Notes: generated by a model not told the origin, from the sequence alone. Positions 21,201 through 30,435 are shown, counted from the first letter of the stretch. The stretch is 64,000 nucleotides of DNA from an uncultured Polaribacter sp. (GCA_947497755.1 CANMHT010000002.1:496001-560000); one strand, 5' to 3'. Translations and numbers: made by a program.

Positions 21201-22676
21201 ATCATGTGCATTGGCATCTTCTTTATTTAAATAAAAGGTGTTATTGGTAGCAATGGTTTTAATATTGTGTTTTTCAGAAAACTTCAATAAGGTTTCATTT
21301 ACAATATTTTCATCATCTTGACCATGGCGCATTAATTCAATGTAGAAATCTTCTTGGAATTCTTCTTTCCACCAAAGCAAGGCTTCTTCTGCTTGATGTT
21401 CACCAATGTTTAATATTTTACTAGGAACTTCTCCATAAAGATTTCCAGTTAAAACAATAATATCTTCTTTGTATTGTTTTACAATTTCTTTGTCAATTCT
21501 TGGTACATAATAAAATCCATCAACAAAAGCGATAGAAGACATTTTTGCTAAGTTATGGTAGCCTTTTTTATTTTTAGCTAATAAAACTACTTGATAACCA
21601 TTGTCTTTTTTTGTTTTATCTGTATGATTTTCACAAATGTTAAACTCACATCCAACTATGGGTTTTAATATGGTTTCTGTTGGAGTTTCTCCTTGAGCTT
21701 CTAGTTCTTCGTTTTTCGCTTTAGCTCCTTTGTTATGATTTAGAACTGCGCTTACAAAGTGAAAAGCAGCCATCATATTACCAGTATCTGTAAGTGCTAC
21801 CGCAGACATGTTATCTTTGGCTGCTGTTTTTACAATATTACCAATTTGGATAGTAGATTGTAATACCGAATATTGTGTATGATTGTGTAAATGTGCAAAT
21901 TGCGCTTCTTTTAAAGCTTCGATACTTTCCTTTGAAGCTGTTGCTGCTCCATCATCTTTTAAAGCTTCTAAGCGTTTTCTAATTTTGTCGCTTTCCTTTT
22001 TTAAGTTGATGTGTTGTAAACCAATAACCTGAATTGGCTTTGGATTGGCTTCAGAAAAGTTTCTAAAATAATCCTCATCAACATCTAATTCTTCTTTGGT
22101 AAATTCTCGTAAACGAATGAGCTCTAAAAAACAACGAGTAGTAGCTTCAACATCGGCAGTTGCATTATGAGCTTCAGCAAAATCTACTCCAAATAAATGT
22201 TTGTGTAATTCTGTTAATGTAGGGAGTTTAAATTTACCACCACGACCACCAGGAATCTGACACATTAATGCTGTCTTTTCAGTACAAGTATCTAATAATG
22301 GTAAATCGGTTAAATTATTTTCTACACCTAATCTGTGAAATTCACAGCCCATAATATTGATATCGAATCCTACATTTTGTCCAACAATAAATGTTGTTTT
22401 TTTTAGTGCAGCATTAAATAAATCCAAGCCTTCTGCTAAAGAGATTCCTTGTTCTTGTGCTAAATCTGTAGAAATACCATGAATACGTTCTGCATCATAC
22501 GGAATGTTAAATCCGTCTGGTTGTACTAAAAAATTGTTGTGCTCAATAACATTTCCAAGAGCATCGTGCAATTGCCAAGCAATTTGTATACACCTAGGCC
22601 AATTGTCTGTGTCTGTAATTGGGGCGTTCCAACTCTTTGGTAATCCGGTAGTTTCGGTATCAAAAATTAAATACAT
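18300..22676 (-). CDS. dnaE: DNA polymerase III subunit alpha with N-terminal DnaQ-like 3'-5' exonuclease
   Basis: 1458 aa. Exonuclease IFDTETTGLP / VGQNVGFDIN / AHNATADVEAT; polymerase PDIDIDFDDEGR, GPGRGSAAGS. Confidence 0.97.
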   Translation of the reverse strand: MYLIFDTETTGLPKSWNAPITDTDNWPRCIQIAWQLHDALGNVIEHNNFLVQPDGFNIPYDAERIHGISTDLAQEQGISLAEGLDLFNAALKKTTFIVGQNVGFDINIMGCEFHRLGVENNLTDLPLLDTCTEKTALMCQIPGGRGGKFKLPTLTELHKHLFGVDFAEAHNATADVEATTRCFLELIRLREFTKEELDVDEDYFRNFSEANPKPIQVIGLQHINLKKESDKIRKRLEALKDDGAATASKESIEALKEAQFAHLHNHTQYSVLQSTIQIGNIVKTAAKDNMSAVALTDTGNMMAAFHFVSAVLNHNKGAKAKNEELEAQGETPTETILKPIVGCEFNICENHTDKTKKDNGYQVVLLAKNKKGYHNLAKMSSIAFVDGFYYVPRIDKEIVKQYKEDIIVLTGNLYGEVPSKILNIGEHQAEEALLWWKEEFQEDFYIELMRHGQDDENIVNETLLKFSEKHNIKTIATNNTFYLNKEDANAHDILLCVKDGEKQATPKGRGRGYRYGLPNDEYYFKSSDEMKELFTDIPDAILNIQEIVDKIEPYTLARDVLLPAFDIPEQFQDEKDLEDGGKRGENNYLRHLTYEGAKKRYGEITEKIEERLDFELEVIEKTGYPGYFLIVEDFIREARNMGVSVGPGRGSAAGSVVAYCLWITNLDPIKYDLLFERFLNPERVSMPDIDIDFDDEGRGKVMDYVIDKYGANQVAQIITYGTMAAKSSIRDTARVLDLPLFEADRIAKLIPGMKLAKIFSLDEKGLKEKLRAEEIELVNELKNLSDGSDLSAETINKARVLEGSVRNTGIHACGVIITPSDITNYVPVSLAKDSDMYVTQFDNSVVESAGLLKMDFLGLKTLTLIKHTVKIVKARHGIELDPENFPLDDQKTYELFQRGETVGIFQYESPGMQKHMRSLKPTVFADLIAMNALYRPGPMEYIPSFINRKHGTEEIEYDLPAMEEYLAETYGITVYQEQVMLLSQKLADFTKGEADVLRKAMGKKQIAVLAKMKPKFIDQASKNGHDPKKLEKIWKDWEAFASYAFNKSHSTCYAWIAYQTAYLKAHYPAEYMASVLSNNMNDIKAVSFFMEECKRSGITVLGPDVNESYSKFSVNNEGNIRFGMAAIKGVGGSAVKAIIDERKKNGNFSSVFDIAKRVDLRVANKKAFEGLILAGGFDSFKETHRAQYYVTDEKGATFIEKTLKFGNKYQESQNSSQVSLFGEASDIQLPEPIIPECDTWGTMELLGKEKEVVGIYISAHPLDDFKNELKFCNANLSYFKEDLAKFVGMNLSFAGIVTDVQHRVSKAGKGWATFIIEDYNDSHEFRIFGEEYMKYRHFLMPSSFLFVKTVVKPGWTNKDGITGEPRMQFIDFKLLHDIMDEMCKKITIQLPLHEVTEDKVKDLQHLFVTNSGKQQVIFTVWDGAEKIELNITSRNTKVNITNELLSTLDKEQIAFKLN

Positions 22677-22843
22677 AAAAGGCGTATTGAGCTAAAAATT
22701 AAGAAAGGTAAAAATACATATTTATCCTTTAAAATAGTTGAAAGAGTTGTGTTGAATTATTAACAATTGACAAAGGATTTACTCCTTTTTTAACTCTTTG
22801 ATTTTTAATTTGTTTTGATGTAAGTAATTCAAAGAAAAAGTCG

Positions 22844-22919
22844 TACATTTGCGCCCACTTAGCACGAGATGCTAGGATTTTTAATAATCGAGGTCGAGTA
22901 CCTCAAAAAATTAACAAAG
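22844..22919 (+). promoter_or_regulatory. rpsP promoter (-7 TACATTTG) and structured 5' leader with two hairpins
   Basis: TACATTTG at 22844-22851; hairpin CTTAGCA-CGAGA-TGCTAGG (22858-22876); hairpin GAGGT-CGAGT-ACCTC (22890-22904); then the rpsP start. Confidence 0.6.
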
Positions 22920-23468
22920 ATGCCTGTAAAAATTAGATTACAAAGACACGGTAAAAAAGGAAAGCCATTTTATTCAATCGTAGCAGCTGATGCTAGAGCA
23001 AAAAGAGATGGTAAATTTTTAGAAAAATTAGGAACTTATAATCCTAATACAAACCCAGCAACTATTGAATTAAATGTTGATGGAGCTGTAAAATGGTTAC
23101 AAAACGGAGCGCAACCTACGGATACTGCAAGAGCAATTTTATCTTATAAAGGAGCAATGTTAAAGAATCACTTAGCAGGAGGAGTTCGTAAAGGAGCTTT
23201 GACTGAAGAGCAAGCTGAAGCTAAGTTTACTGCTTGGTTAGAAGAAAAAGCAGGAAAAGTTACTGCTAAAGAAGAAGGATTAGCTAAAGCTAGTGCAGAT
23301 GCTAAAGCAAAAGCGTTAGAAGCTGAAAAAGCTGTAAACGAAGCACGTGCAAATGCTGCAAAAGAAGCTCAAGCAGCTTTAGAAGCAGAAAAAGCAGCAG
23401 CTGAGGCGGAAGCAGCAGCAACTGAAGAAGGTGCTGAAGAAACTACAGAAGAGAATACTGCAGAGTAA
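22920..23468 (+). CDS. rpsP: 30S ribosomal protein S16 with long Ala/Glu/Lys-rich C-terminal tail
   Basis: [44 protein letters not shown]; true start at 22920. Confidence 0.97.
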   Translation: MPVKIRLQRHGKKGKPFYSIVAADARAKRDGKFLEKLGTYNPNTNPATIELNVDGAVKWLQNGAQPTDTARAILSYKGAMLKNHLAGGVRKGALTEEQAEAKFTAWLEEKAGKVTAKEEGLAKASADAKAKALEAEKAVNEARANAAKEAQAALEAEKAAAEAEAAATEEGAEETTEENTAE

Positions 23469-23486
23469 TTCTAAAATTTCTACGTG

Positions 23487-24017
23487 ATGCGTAAAGAAGA
23501 TTGTTTTTATTTAGGCAAAATCGTTAGAAAGCATAGTTTTAAGGGAGAAGTTGTTATCAAGTTAGATACAGACGAACCCGAATTATATCAAGAAATGGAA
23601 TCAATTTTTGTCGATTTAGGCAATAATCTGATTCCATTTTTTATTGAAAAAAGTTTGCTACAAAAGGGAAATCAACTTCGTGTACAATTTGAAGATGTAT
23701 ATTCTGAAGAGGAAGCCGAAGCTATTTTAAAATCTGATGTATACTTGCCTTTAGATTTGTTGCCAAAATTAACTGGTAATAAATTCTACTTTCACGAAGT
23801 TATTGGTTTTAAAATTGTTGACGCTAATTACGGAATGGTAGGGACTATTGATGGAATTAACGATAAAACGGCACAGCCATTATTCGAAGTGTCAAATGGC
23901 GATAAAGAAATTTTTATTCCGATGATTGATGAGTTTATTAAAAAAGTAGACCGAGAAAATTCTATTATTGAAGTAGAAACGCCATCAGGATTGATCGAAT
24001 TGTATTTAAAAAACTAA
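23487..24017 (+). CDS. rimM: Ribosome maturation factor RimM
   Basis: FYLGKIVRKHSFKGEVVIKLDTDEPELY; PRC-barrel part GTIDGINDKTAQPLFEV...IPMIDEFI. Confidence 0.95.
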   Translation: MRKEDCFYLGKIVRKHSFKGEVVIKLDTDEPELYQEMESIFVDLGNNLIPFFIEKSLLQKGNQLRVQFEDVYSEEEAEAILKSDVYLPLDLLPKLTGNKFYFHEVIGFKIVDANYGMVGTIDGINDKTAQPLFEVSNGDKEIFIPMIDEFIKKVDRENSIIEVETPSGLIELYLKN

Positions 24018-24089
24018 TTAAAAAGAATAGGTATCAAATCTAAACCTTTCCAATTTAAAGAATTTGTAGTACATCAAGATAAGGCAGCA

Positions 24090-24758
24090 ATGAAAGTGGG
24101 GACTGATGCTGTGTTATTAGGAGCTTGGGCAACGATAAAAAATCATCCAGATTCAATTTTAGATATTGGAGCAGGAACAGGAATTGTTTCTTTGATGCTT
24201 GCTCAGCGTTCAGAAGCTTTTACTATTGATGGTGTAGAAATTGATGAATTGGCCTATGAGCAATGTGTAGATAATTTTGAACTAAGTGATTGGGGAGATC
24301 GACTATTTTGTTACTATGCTTCTTTTGAGGAGTTTGCAGAAGAAATCAGAGAAGAAGAAGAAACGTATGATTTAATTGTTAGCAATCCTCCATTTTATTC
24401 TGATTCTTTTGAATCTGATGATTTGGCTAGAAATAAGGCAAGATTTACTTCTTCGTTATCTTTTGAAAATTTAATAAGTAATGTAACTGCAATTTTATCA
24501 GAATCGGGTGTTTTTGCTCTAGTAATTCCTTATAAAGAGGAGCAAAAGTTAGTGAAATTAGCCAACGAGAATAATCTGTTTTTGAATAGAGTTTGTCGAG
24601 TAAGAGGTAATGTTACTACAGAAATTAAAAGATCTTTATTAGAGTTTTCTTTTGTAAAAAAGGAGTTGATAGAAGAAGAGTTGGCTATAGAAATCGCTAG
24701 ACATCAGTATACAAAAGAGTATATTGATTTAACCAAAGACTTTTATTTAAAGATGTAA
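24090..24758 (+). CDS. trmN6: tRNA1(Val) (adenine(37)-N6)-methyltransferase; conserved coding likely begins upstream (about 24027-24045)
   Basis: MKVGTDAVLLGAW, LDIGAGTGIVSLML, IVSNPPFYSDS. The upstream in-frame codons encode KPFQFKEFVVHQDKAA, typical of the family N-terminus. Confidence 0.9.
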   Translation: MKVGTDAVLLGAWATIKNHPDSILDIGAGTGIVSLMLAQRSEAFTIDGVEIDELAYEQCVDNFELSDWGDRLFCYYASFEEFAEEIREEEETYDLIVSNPPFYSDSFESDDLARNKARFTSSLSFENLISNVTAILSESGVFALVIPYKEEQKLVKLANENNLFLNRVCRVRGNVTTEIKRSLLEFSFVKKELIEEELAIEIARHQYTKEYIDLTKDFYLKM

Positions 24759-24763
24759 ATAAA

Positions 24764-24799
24764 AAAATGCGATTTCAAATTTCTTTGAAAACGCATTTT
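24764..24799. terminator. Hairpin between convergent trmN6 and saccharopine dehydrogenase-like gene
   Basis: AAAATGCGaTTTCAAA-TTTC-TTTGAAAaCGCATTTT. Confidence 0.8.
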
Positions 24800-24824
24800 G
24801 CGATCTATTCCCTAAATCTATTTT

Positions 24825-26195
24825 TTATCCATTTACATTATCTGGGTTATACCCTAAATAAGGAACATCTTTTTCTTTAAAAGTAATTCCGTAATTTTCC
24901 AATTCGTTAAGTATAGGATTGTATACTTCTTTAGTAATTGGTCTTTGTACACCCGGAGTTTTGATTTCTCCATTTAATATTTTTAATGCTGCAATAGCCA
25001 CAGGTAATCCTACTGTTTTGGCCATAGCTGTATAAGTTTGATTTTCTCCCATAGCTACCATACTACTTTCTATTTGATGTTTTTCTCCATCTAACTCGTA
25101 GCCAAATTTATGATGCATTACAATCATGTCTTTATCATCTTCGCTTAATGTCCATTTGTCTGATAAGATTTTTTGTAATACTTGAGCAGGTGTAGCATTT
25201 TTTAAACCTACTTTTTTAGTTGGATTAAAAATGTCTAATTCAACCAATTTCCCCCACATTATATCATCTTGGTCAATCTTTAAATAGGAACGAAGTTTTA
25301 ATTCAACAGAATCTGTTGGACTATAAGCTAAAAATAAATTGGTGAAATCTCTATAACTCATGTTTTCTGAGTTCTCAATTGTGTATGTATCGTCTGTCAT
25401 ACCTAATTGAATAAAAGTATTCCATGCTCTAGAAAAACCGATTCGTCTAATGGTTCCTCTATACATTGTTTTAATATCGTCCAACCCGTAAATACTTCTG
25501 TATTTTAAAGAATCTCTATTGGCATAAGCTTCAAAATTCCCGCTACCATTAATTTGTAAGAATTCAGTTCTTCTAAATAGTTTGTGATATGGAATGTATT
25601 TGTAAGTTCCTTCTTGAATAAACATGGCGGCACCACCTTGTCCAGCAGTAACTACATTTCTTGGATTCCATGTGAATTTATAATTCCATAAGTTGTTATC
25701 ACTTTCTGGAGCAACTAAACCACCAGTAAAGGATTCAAACAATAGCATTTTACCCCCTTTTTTATGAATATCATCAATTACTTTCATGGCACTCATATGA
25801 TCAATTCCAGGGTCAACACCAATTTCATTCATAAAAATTAATCCTTTTGCTTCTACATCTGCAGATAAAGCTTCCATTTCTTTAGAAATATATGAGGCAG
25901 TAACCATATTCTTATTGTGAGTAATACAATCTTTTGCAACCTCAATGTGGAATCTAGCAGGAAGCATAGAAATTACAATGTCTGCATTTTTAATAGCTTG
26001 TACTCTCTCGTTAGCATTAAAAACGTCTAGTTTTATTGCAGTAGCATTTGGGTGACCATTTAATTTTTTATTAGCATCTTCTACAGAAATATCTCCAACA
26101 GTAATATGAAGTTTTTCAGATTCAGATTTTTCTAATAAGTATTTTATAAGAGAAGAGCTAGATCTTCCAGCCCCTATGATTAATATATTTCGCAT
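24825..26195 (-). CDS. Saccharopine dehydrogenase family protein
   Basis: NILIIGAGRSSSSLIKYLL Rossmann start; MNEIGVDPGIDHMSAMKVID; C-terminal domain KTPGVQRPITKEVYNPIL. Confidence 0.88.
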   Translation of the reverse strand: MRNILIIGAGRSSSSLIKYLLEKSESEKLHITVGDISVEDANKKLNGHPNATAIKLDVFNANERVQAIKNADIVISMLPARFHIEVAKDCITHNKNMVTASYISKEMEALSADVEAKGLIFMNEIGVDPGIDHMSAMKVIDDIHKKGGKMLLFESFTGGLVAPESDNNLWNYKFTWNPRNVVTAGQGGAAMFIQEGTYKYIPYHKLFRRTEFLQINGSGNFEAYANRDSLKYRSIYGLDDIKTMYRGTIRRIGFSRAWNTFIQLGMTDDTYTIENSENMSYRDFTNLFLAYSPTDSVELKLRSYLKIDQDDIMWGKLVELDIFNPTKKVGLKNATPAQVLQKILSDKWTLSEDDKDMIVMHHKFGYELDGEKHQIESSMVAMGENQTYTAMAKTVGLPVAIAALKILNGEIKTPGVQRPITKEVYNPILNELENYGITFKEKDVPYLGYNPDNVNG

Positions 26196-26300
26196 TTAAA
26201 TTTGATTACTAATTTTATTTTTGACCTTTGTGTAAAATTAACTTGTGCTAAGTTACACAAATCATTTAAAAAAGTTTAAAATAAAACAAAAATTGAAAAT

Positions 26301-26687
26301 ATGTATAAAAATTTAACAATTGCTTCAGTCTTAGGTATGTTAGCAATTATTTTAGGAGCATTTGGAGCTCATGCATTAAAAAAAATATTAAGTGTAGAGC
26401 AACTGGAGAGTTTTGAAACAGCAGTTAGATACCAAATGTATCATGTAATAGTATTGCTATTTGTTAATATGTTTACAGGATTCACGGTTAAGCAAAAAAA
26501 TACAATTAGTTATTTATTTTTTATAGGTATTTTGTTTTTTTCAGGTTCCATTTACCTCATTCAATTAACAGCAATAAGCGCAAAATCAATTTGGTTTATT
26601 ACACCATTGGGTGGTGTGTTTTTTATTTTTGGATGGATTATGTTGGCAATTCATTTCCTGAAAAAGAAATCAACAATAAATAGTTGA
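26301..26687 (+). CDS. DUF423 family membrane protein
   Basis: LGAFGAHALKK...F.TAVRYQMYH...; TPLGGVFFIFGW. Confidence 0.9.
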   Translation: MYKNLTIASVLGMLAIILGAFGAHALKKILSVEQLESFETAVRYQMYHVIVLLFVNMFTGFTVKQKNTISYLFFIGILFFSGSIYLIQLTAISAKSIWFITPLGGVFFIFGWIMLAIHFLKKKSTINS

Positions 26688-26783
26688 TAAATTAGAAAAT
26701 AAAATATATCTGTGTAAAAATATTCTGTATTTTTGCTGTTTATTATTTAACACAACTAAATAAAAACCACTAAAATTATAATA

Positions 26784-28376
26784 ATGGTAAATCTAGATTC
26801 GAAATCGATTTCGTTAGAAAATTTAGGAATTAAAAATGCAACAGTTCGTTACAATTTAACTTCTGACGAATTACATGCAACAACAATTGAAAAAGGACAA
26901 GGAGTTGAAGCGAAATCAGGAGCTTTAGCAATAAATACAGGTGAGTTTACAGGAAGATCTCCAATGGATAGGTTCATTGTAAAAGATGAAATTACTAAAG
27001 ATGAGATATGGTGGGGAGACATTAATTTACCTTTTGATTCAGATAAATTTGATCAATTATATGATAAAGTAACAAACTACTTATCAGAAAAAGAAGTATT
27101 TGTAAGAGACAGTTATGCTTGTGCAGATGAAAACTATAAATTAAACATTAGAGTTGTAAACGAATATCCTTGGAGTAATATGTTTGCACACAATATGTTT
27201 TTAAGACCAACTGAAGAAGAATTAAAAACTTTTTCAGCAGAATGGACAGTGATTAATGCGCCAGGTTTTATGGCAGATCCCACAGTTGATGGTACTCGTC
27301 AACACAATTTTGCAATTTTAAATTTTGGTAAGAAAATAGCTTTGATTGGTGGTACTGGTTATACTGGTGAAATCAAAAAAGGAATTTTTTCTGCATTAAA
27401 CTTTATTTTACCAGTATTTAAGAATACCTTACCAATGCACTGTTCTGCTAATGTTGGTAAAGAAGGTGATACTGCTATTTTCTTTGGATTATCTGGAACA
27501 GGTAAAACAACGTTATCAGCAGATCCTGCAAGAAAATTAATTGGAGATGATGAGCATGGTTGGACAAATGAAAACACAGTTTTTAACTTCGAAGGTGGTT
27601 GTTACGCTAAAGTAATTGATCTAACTGAAGAGAAAGAACCAGATATTTTCCATGCAATTAAAAAAGGAGCTATCTTAGAAAATGTGGTGATGAATGAAGA
27701 AGGAGAAGTAGATTTTGAAGATGTTTCTATTACTCAGAATACTCGTGTAAGTTACCCAATTTATCATATTGATAATATTCAAGAAGGTTCTATTGGAAGA
27801 AATCCTAAGAATATATTTTTCTTAACTGCAGATGCTTTTGGTGTGTTACCTCCAATTTCTAAATTAACACCAGGTCAAGCTGCTTATCACTTTATTTCTG
27901 GATATACAGCTAAAGTTGCTGGAACTGAAGCAGGAGTAAATGAGCCATTACCAAGTTTCTCAGCTTGTTTTGGTGCACCATTTATGCCATTACATCCAAC
28001 TAGATATGCAGAAATGTTAAGTGCAAAAATGCAAGAAGCTGGAGTAAATGTTTGGTTAGTAAACACTGGATGGACTGGTGGAGCTTACGGAACAGGTAGT
28101 AGAATGAAATTGAAATATACTAGAGCAATGATTACTGAAGCTTTAGAAGGAAGATTGGATAATGTTGAATTTGTACAACATCCAATTTTTGGATTAGCAA
28201 TGCCAACTACTTGTGAAAATGTTCCTGACGAAGTTTTAAATCCAAGAGGAACTTGGGCAGATAAAGAAGCTTATGATGCTAAAGCTATGGAGTTAGCTAC
28301 ATCATTTAGAAAAAACTTCTCTCAGTTTGAAGAATTTGCAAACGAAGAAATTATGGCTGGTGGACCACTAGTCTAA
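26784..28376 (+). CDS. pckA: Phosphoenolpyruvate carboxykinase (ATP)
   Basis: GEFTGRSPMDRFIV, FFGLSGTGKTTLSADP, LIGDDEHGW. Confidence 0.98.
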   Translation: MVNLDSKSISLENLGIKNATVRYNLTSDELHATTIEKGQGVEAKSGALAINTGEFTGRSPMDRFIVKDEITKDEIWWGDINLPFDSDKFDQLYDKVTNYLSEKEVFVRDSYACADENYKLNIRVVNEYPWSNMFAHNMFLRPTEEELKTFSAEWTVINAPGFMADPTVDGTRQHNFAILNFGKKIALIGGTGYTGEIKKGIFSALNFILPVFKNTLPMHCSANVGKEGDTAIFFGLSGTGKTTLSADPARKLIGDDEHGWTNENTVFNFEGGCYAKVIDLTEEKEPDIFHAIKKGAILENVVMNEEGEVDFEDVSITQNTRVSYPIYHIDNIQEGSIGRNPKNIFFLTADAFGVLPPISKLTPGQAAYHFISGYTAKVAGTEAGVNEPLPSFSACFGAPFMPLHPTRYAEMLSAKMQEAGVNVWLVNTGWTGGAYGTGSRMKLKYTRAMITEALEGRLDNVEFVQHPIFGLAMPTTCENVPDEVLNPRGTWADKEAYDAKAMELATSFRKNFSQFEEFANEEIMAGGPLV

Positions 28377-28398
28377 TTTTACAGATATAAATAACGAA

Positions 28399-28427
28399 AA
28401 GCACCTCAATTTGAGGTGCTTTTTTTA
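28399..28427 (+). terminator. Rho-independent terminator after pckA
   Basis: AAGCACCTCA-ATT-TGAGGTGCTTTTTTT. Confidence 0.92.
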
Positions 28428-28470
28428 TGAATTGTTTTTCTTATTTTTATAAAAATCTAACTGCTTAGTA

Positions 28471-29697
28471 ATGATAAAAAAACTATTTAACAATATTGGT
28501 CCAGGTACTTTAGTTGCAGCAGCATTCATTGGTCCAGGAACTGTAACTTTATGTACACTTGCTGGTGTAAATTTTGGATTTAATTTATTATGGGCAATGC
28601 TGTTGTCTATCATTGCAACTATTGTTTTACAAGAAATGGCGGCAAGACTCGGAATTATTTCTCAAAAAGGATTGTCAGAAGTAATTAGAGAAGAAATTAA
28701 ATGGCCTTATTTAAGACAATTTGTTATTGTTTTAATATTGGCTGCAATTGTAGTTGGGAATGCATCGTATGAAGCAGGAAATATTAGTGGAGGTGTATTA
28801 GGGCTAGAAACGATCTTAGGTAATACTTATATAAATATAGTAGGTTATTCTATAAATGGTGCAAGTATTTTAGTTGGTATTATCGCTTTTGTTTTATTAT
28901 ATCTTGGAAATTATAAGGTGTTAGAAAAGGTACTAGTAACTTTAGTAATCATTATGAGTTTATCTTTTGTGATTACAGCCATTATTACCAAACCTAATAT
29001 TACAGCAATTTTTAAAGGTGCATTTGTGCCGAACTTTCCTGATAAAAGTATCTTAACAATTATAGGATTAATAGGAACTACTGTAGTGCCATATAATTTG
29101 TTTTTGCATGCTTCTTTGGTTAAGGAAAAATGGAAAACAAAGGAAGAGTTGTCTTTTGCTAAAAAAGATACAATTGTATCTATTGTTCTTGGAGGTTTGG
29201 TATCTATGGCGATAATTATTTCTGCGGCAGGAGTACAATTAAATACCGTTACCAATGCATCTGACTTAGCCAAAGGATTAGCTCCTTTATATGGCGATTT
29301 TTCTAAATATTTTTTGTCTTTTGGATTGTTTGCTGCTGGGATAACTTCTGCAATTACAGCTCCTTTAGCAGCAGCTTACGTAGCAAAAGGTTGTTTAGGG
29401 TGGAAAGAAGGATTGAAATCTAAGAAGTTTAGATTGGTGTGGATAATAGTATTATTACTCGGAGTTGTCTTTTCTTCATTAGGAATTAAACCAATTGAGA
29501 TTATCAAATTTGCTCAAGTTGCAAACGGAATGTTATTGCCAATTGTGGCTGGAATCTTATTATGGATTATGAATAAAAAATCAGTTTTAGGAAATTATGC
29601 CAACTCTAAAACTCAAAATATTTTAGGTATTATTATTTTATTAGTTACTGTGTTTTTAGGAGTTAAAGGAATACTAAAGGTGTTTAATTTTATTTAG
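28471..29697 (+). CDS. Nramp-family transporter, divergent (5-oxoproline operon-associated)
   Basis: Nramp fold motifs in degenerate form: TM1 GPGTVTLCTLAGVNFG, TM6 GTTVVPYNLFLHASLV; directly upstream of pxpABC. Confidence 0.85.
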   Translation: MIKKLFNNIGPGTLVAAAFIGPGTVTLCTLAGVNFGFNLLWAMLLSIIATIVLQEMAARLGIISQKGLSEVIREEIKWPYLRQFVIVLILAAIVVGNASYEAGNISGGVLGLETILGNTYINIVGYSINGASILVGIIAFVLLYLGNYKVLEKVLVTLVIIMSLSFVITAIITKPNITAIFKGAFVPNFPDKSILTIIGLIGTTVVPYNLFLHASLVKEKWKTKEELSFAKKDTIVSIVLGGLVSMAIIISAAGVQLNTVTNASDLAKGLAPLYGDFSKYFLSFGLFAAGITSAITAPLAAAYVAKGCLGWKEGLKSKKFRLVWIIVLLLGVVFSSLGIKPIEIIKFAQVANGMLLPIVAGILLWIMNKKSVLGNYANSKTQNILGIIILLVTVFLGVKGILKVFNFI

Positions 29698-29700
29698 AAA

Positions 29701-30435
29701 ATGAAAATTATAGATATCAATTGTGATGTTGGAGAAGGAGTAGAAAACGAACATTTGTTGATGCCTTTTCTTTCTTCGTGTAATATTGCTTGTGGAGGAC
29801 ATTTTGGAGATGAACAAACAATAGCTGCAAGTATTCAATTAGCGAAACAAAACCAAATTAAAATTGGTGCTCATCCATCGTTTCCAGATAAAGCAAATTT
29901 TGGAAGAAAAGTGATTAATATTTCTTCTGAAGAATTACAGAAAAATCTTGAACAACAATTAATACTATTCAAAAATATTGCTCAAAAGAATACTGTAAAA
30001 GTACACCATGTAAAACCTCATGGCGCATTGTATAATTTAATAGCCAAAAATAGAGATACAGCAATAATAGTAGTGAGTGCCATTAAAAAATGTTTTGAAG
30101 ATGTGAAATTGTATGTGCCTTATAATTCTGTAATCGAAAAAGTAGCTATAGATAATGGATTGCAAATTGTTTACGAAGCTTTTGCTGATAGAAATTATAA
30201 TGCCGATTTATCTTTGGTTTCTAGAAGTCAGAAAAATGCTGTTATTTCTTCACCTACAGAAGTAGGTAAACATGTACTACAAATGATTCAAAATGAAAAA
30301 GTACTAACAGTTGATAAAACTAATGTAAAGATTAAAGCTGCAACTTTTTGTGTGCATGGAGATACTCCAAATGCATTAGAAATTTTAAAAGAATTAACTC
30401 AATTTTTAAAAAATCAAGAAATAAAAATTGCTTAA
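29701..30435 (+). CDS. pxpA: 5-oxoprolinase subunit PxpA (LamB/YcsF family)
   Basis: IDINCDVGEG, NIACGGHFGDE, KIGAHPSFPDKANFGR, HVKPHGALYN, EAFADRNY. Confidence 0.95.
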   Translation: MKIIDINCDVGEGVENEHLLMPFLSSCNIACGGHFGDEQTIAASIQLAKQNQIKIGAHPSFPDKANFGRKVINISSEELQKNLEQQLILFKNIAQKNTVKVHHVKPHGALYNLIAKNRDTAIIVVSAIKKCFEDVKLYVPYNSVIEKVAIDNGLQIVYEAFADRNYNADLSLVSRSQKNAVISSPTEVGKHVLQMIQNEKVLTVDKTNVKIKAATFCVHGDTPNALEILKELTQFLKNQEIKIA

